A DNA stretch of 64,000 nt from Planctomycetia bacterium (GTDB lineage Bacteria > Planctomycetota > Planctomycetia > Gemmatales > Gemmataceae), in the NCBI GenBank assembly GCA_005772955.1, contig SXID01000027.1, positions 57,310 to 121,309 of the forward strand, written 5' to 3'. The position numbers and the translations under genes were made by a program. The notes below the pieces were generated by a model. That model was not told the origin of the DNA. It ran no database searches and saw only the letters and a list, made by a program, of their open reading frames with translations. This document shows positions 61,465 through 64,000 of the stretch, piece after piece. Numbering within the stretch: position 1 is the first letter of the stretch; every line of letters begins with the position of its first letter.

Positions 61465-63711
61465 ATGCGTGTCATGTTGTGGGCCGCGACCGCGGCCGCG
61501 CTGGTCGTCGTCACCGCGTACCTCTTCACTCCGACCACCGGCGCGAAACCGGCCGACCCGGAACCGGGGCGCAAGCCCACCGGCATCGAGAAACGTACCC
61601 CGTGGACCACCTCGAAAGTGGTCGGCTCCCCGGAACCGCCCAACCCGTACACGATGGTAAAGACCTACCCCAAACTCACCTTCAACGAGGCACTCGAACT
61701 GACCGCGATACCGGGTAAGAAGCAGTGGGTGGTCGCGGAGCGGTCCGGCAAGATTTACACCTTCGACATGGACCCAACGAAGGCCGAGAAGAAGCTCGTC
61801 CTCGACGTGAAGCACACCGTCTACGGCGTCGTGCTGCACCCGAAGTTCGCGGAGAACGGTTACCTGTACCTGTCGGAAGTGGTCGATGGCAGCAAGGAGT
61901 CACCCACCGGCACCCGGCTTGTCCGCTACACCGCGGACCGCGAGAAGATGACCGCCGACGCCAAGAGCGAGAAGGTGATCTTCGCCTGGCCCAACGGCGG
62001 CCACAACGGTGGCTGCCTCCGCTTCGGCCCGGACGGCTTCCTCTACCTCTCGACCGGTGACGGCAGCGGCATCGCGGACAGTTTGGGAACCGGACAGGAT
62101 ATCACCAGCGTACTCGGCAAGATTCTCCGCATCGATGTGGACAATTCGTATGCCGGCAAAGAGTACGGCATCCCGAAAGACAACCCATTCGTCAGCACGA
62201 AGGATGCGCGCAGCGAAATCTGGGCCTACGGCATTCGGCAGAGCTGGAAGATCAGCTTCGACACCGCGACCGGCGACCTATGGGCCGGCGAGATCGGTCA
62301 GGATTTGTGGGAGTCGGTGTACAAGATCGAGAAAGGCGGCAACTACGGCTGGAGCGTGAACGAAGGTAGCCACGCATTCCGCCCAGAGCGCAAGAAGGGG
62401 CCGACGCCGATCCTGAAACCCGTCGTCGAACACCACCACACGGAAGCTCGCTCCATCACCGGTGGCTTCGTCTACCACGGCAAGAAACAAGCGGGGCTGA
62501 AGGGCGCGTACGTCTACGGCGACTTCGACACCGGGCGCACGTGGATGTTGAAGTACGATGCGAAGGCGGGTCGCGTGACGGAACACAAGGAACTGGCGAA
62601 GACGAACCTGCGCATCGTCGCGTGGGGGCAGGACCACGACGGCGAAGTGTACGCGCTCAACTTCATCGACGGCGGCATCTACCAGTTCGCACTCGCCCCA
62701 AAAGTCGAACCCGTTGGCGAGTTCCCGCGCAAGCTGAGCCAAACGGGACTGTTCGCGGACACAAAGACGCTCACGCCGGAGAAGGGTTTGATCCCGTACT
62801 CTGTTAACTCCGAATTGTGGTCCGACGGCGCGAGCAAGGAGCGGTTCATCGCGGTGCCGGGAGAGGGGAAGATCGAGTTTGAAACGATCACGTACCCGCA
62901 ACCGGCACCGGGTTCGGTCCCCGGCTGGCGATTCCCGAACGGCACCGTTCTGGTGAAGACCTTCTCGCTCGAATCCGCGACTGGCAAGAAGCGGCTCGAA
63001 ACACGGTTGCTCGTTGTGTCGGTGCTGGGCGGCACGGAAGAGTACGGCGATCAGGTGTGGAACGGCTACACGTACATCTGGAACGACGAGCAGACCGATG
63101 CAGAACTTGCGGACAAGAACGGAGTGGACCGCGAGTATGCCGTGAAGACTGCGGCCGGTGAGACGAAGCAGAAGTGGCACTTCCCGAGCCGCGCCGAGTG
63201 CAACCTGTGCCACACGGTGACCGCGAAGTACGCGCTTGGCGTGAACACCGCGCAGATGAACCGCGACCACAACTATGGCGGCGTGGTCGCGAACCAGCTC
63301 GCGACGCTCGACCACATCGGCATGTTCACGAAGAAGCTCCCGAGCGGGCCCGAGAAACTCGCAAAACTCGCGGACTACCGCGACGAGAAAGCGAGTGTCG
63401 AAGACCGCGCCCGCGCGTACCTGCACGCGAACTGCAGCCACTGCCACCGCAAGTGGGGCGGAGGAAACGCCGAGTTCCAGCTACTCTCTACACTCGCTGT
63501 GAAGGATCTGGGGGAGTTGGACGTGAAGCCAGGTCAAGGCACGTTCGACATCAAGGAGCCGCGTATCCTCGTCCCGGGAGACCCGGCGCGGTCGATGATC
63601 TACCACCGCATGACGCTGACAGGCTTGGGGCGGATGCCGCACATCGCGTCGAACAAGGTGGACGAACCCGCGGTGAAGCTCGTTCACGACTGGATCAAGC
63701 AGATGAAGTGA
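61465..63711 (+). CDS. Sugar dehydrogenase-like propeller fused to cytochrome c modules
   Basis: This is a 748-residue exported protein. A hydrophobic leader (MRVMLWAATAAALVVVTAYL) precedes a glucose/sorbosone dehydrogenase-type propeller (about 50-410): GVVLHPKFAENGYLYLSEVV, GHNGGCLRFGPDGFLYLSTG, WAYGIRQSWKISFD and GGNYGWSVNEG. The C-terminal half (about 420-748) resembles the SO2930-type cytochrome region, with haem motifs CNLCH and CSHCH. Electron flow from a sugar to haem is likely. AAGGAA lies 8 bases before the ATG. It is divergent from the riboswitch. Confidence 0.88.
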   Translation: MRVMLWAATAAALVVVTAYLFTPTTGAKPADPEPGRKPTGIEKRTPWTTSKVVGSPEPPNPYTMVKTYPKLTFNEALELTAIPGKKQWVVAERSGKIYTFDMDPTKAEKKLVLDVKHTVYGVVLHPKFAENGYLYLSEVVDGSKESPTGTRLVRYTADREKMTADAKSEKVIFAWPNGGHNGGCLRFGPDGFLYLSTGDGSGIADSLGTGQDITSVLGKILRIDVDNSYAGKEYGIPKDNPFVSTKDARSEIWAYGIRQSWKISFDTATGDLWAGEIGQDLWESVYKIEKGGNYGWSVNEGSHAFRPERKKGPTPILKPVVEHHHTEARSITGGFVYHGKKQAGLKGAYVYGDFDTGRTWMLKYDAKAGRVTEHKELAKTNLRIVAWGQDHDGEVYALNFIDGGIYQFALAPKVEPVGEFPRKLSQTGLFADTKTLTPEKGLIPYSVNSELWSDGASKERFIAVPGEGKIEFETITYPQPAPGSVPGWRFPNGTVLVKTFSLESATGKKRLETRLLVVSVLGGTEEYGDQVWNGYTYIWNDEQTDAELADKNGVDREYAVKTAAGETKQKWHFPSRAECNLCHTVTAKYALGVNTAQMNRDHNYGGVVANQLATLDHIGMFTKKLPSGPEKLAKLADYRDEKASVEDRARAYLHANCSHCHRKWGGGNAEFQLLSTLAVKDLGELDVKPGQGTFDIKEPRILVPGDPARSMIYHRMTLTGLGRMPHIASNKVDEPAVKLVHDWIKQMK

Positions 63712-63733
63712 GCGCGGTGAAAGCAGAAGAGGA

Positions 63734-63864
63734 TTAACCACTAAGGCACAAAGGACACAAAGAAGAGGAAGACCAGAGAGGCCAGTCAAAAAGAACTCTT
63801 CTCCTCTCTGCTGTGTTCTTTGCGTTCTTTGCGTTCTTTGTGTCCTTTGCGCCCTTTCTGGTTA
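63734..63864. repeat. Imperfect long inverted repeat with CTTTG-rich arms
   Basis: TTAACCACTAAGGCACAAAG... (63734-63764) pairs imperfectly with ...CCTTTGCGCCCTTTCTGGTTA (63834-63864). Short tandem GTTCTTTGC copies lie beside the right arm. The type (CCACTAAGGCACAAAGGACA) is a common dispersed intergenic repeat. It lies between the dehydrogenase gene and the transposase. Confidence 0.7.
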
Positions 63865-63899
63865 GGCCGTATTGACTGAAGCTGGGCGAGTTTGGTGAG

Positions 63900-64000
63900 C
63901 TACGCGAGCATAATTGCGATGGAGGCCAGCCAGACGAACCCGAGGAAGTTGGTTGCCTTCTTGTCGTATCGGGTCGCGACCCGGCGGTACTGCTTGATCC
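63900..64000 (-). mobile_element. IS5-type transposase, 3' end only
   Basis: The minus strand reads IKQYRRVATRYDKKATNFLG and FVWLASIAIMLA before a TAG at 63902-63900. This is the C-terminal signature of IS5-family DDE transposases (RRVATRYDK.A.N...F..LA). The rest of the element lies beyond the window, so neither completeness nor terminal repeats can be judged. Confidence 0.85.

Overview
The window is a gene-dense, GC-rich stretch of a planctomycete chromosome, most likely from Gemmataceae. The evidence is the set of planctomycete-typical families: two DUF1501 proteins, a DUF1549/DUF1553 protein, a DUF1559 (H-X9-DG) pseudopilin, four secreted sulfatases, a PVC-type giant haem protein, and the C-terminal module of a recurrent Gemmata-type small protein. 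Genus assignment is inference; no rRNA is present.

Layout. 1-6.1 kb is an Isc-type Fe-S assembly locus: iscS (truncated by the window edge), iscU, iscA, hscB, an AhpD-like CxxC protein, tRNA-Val(UAC), a zinc-ribbon membrane protein, a small gene split by an in-frame TAG, hscA and iscX. 6.1-11.6 kb (minus strand) holds malQ, an RlmI-like rRNA methyltransferase, a Ser/Thr kinase and an aldose 1-epimerase. 11.6-16.3 kb (plus) holds an Ldh2-family dehydrogenase, a secreted protein with a 33-bp tandem repeat, and a Kelch protein, plus a small minus-strand gene. 16.4-25.4 kb has a large secreted protein, a DD-carboxypeptidase, a DUF1501 protein, a wax-synthase-like MBOAT pair and a GH63-like glycosidase. 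25.5-30.4 kb has a PQQ-propeller protein, NhaA and an S9 peptidase.

30.8-40.4 kb is a plus-strand block for secreted carbohydrate or sulfate-ester metabolism: a DUF4838 protein, four sulfatases and a ThuA-like protein. 40.4-47.5 kb contains a DUF1501 / DUF1549-DUF1553 pair, a beta-helix protein and an M28 peptidase. 47.6-54.1 kb contains a DUF413 (MaoP-like) fusion protein, a three-gene translationally coupled type III polyketide operon (methyltransferase, flavoprotein, type III PKS, resembling srsABC logic), a TIM-barrel/RraA-like pair and a CobW-family GTPase. 54.2-63.7 kb holds a 1,699-residue multidomain protein (SGNH-like, propeller, HEAT, discoidin, cupredoxin, cytochrome c), an SGNH hydrolase, a DUF1559 pseudopilin preceded by a cobalamin riboswitch, and a sugar-dehydrogenase/cytochrome fusion. 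The window ends in the 3' end of an IS5-type transposase gene.

The most unusual signals are: (i) related palindromic elements lying in frame inside the type III PKS and the CobW-like gene, both adding a PxPP...AGGVGSS-type insert; (ii) a well-formed cobalamin riboswitch whose only downstream gene is a pseudopilin; (iii) long perfect palindromes filling gene junctions, sometimes including the stop codons of the flanking genes; and (iv) a small gene with good start and stop context interrupted by one TAG. I saw no CRISPR array, restriction, toxin-antitoxin or recognisable defence system.
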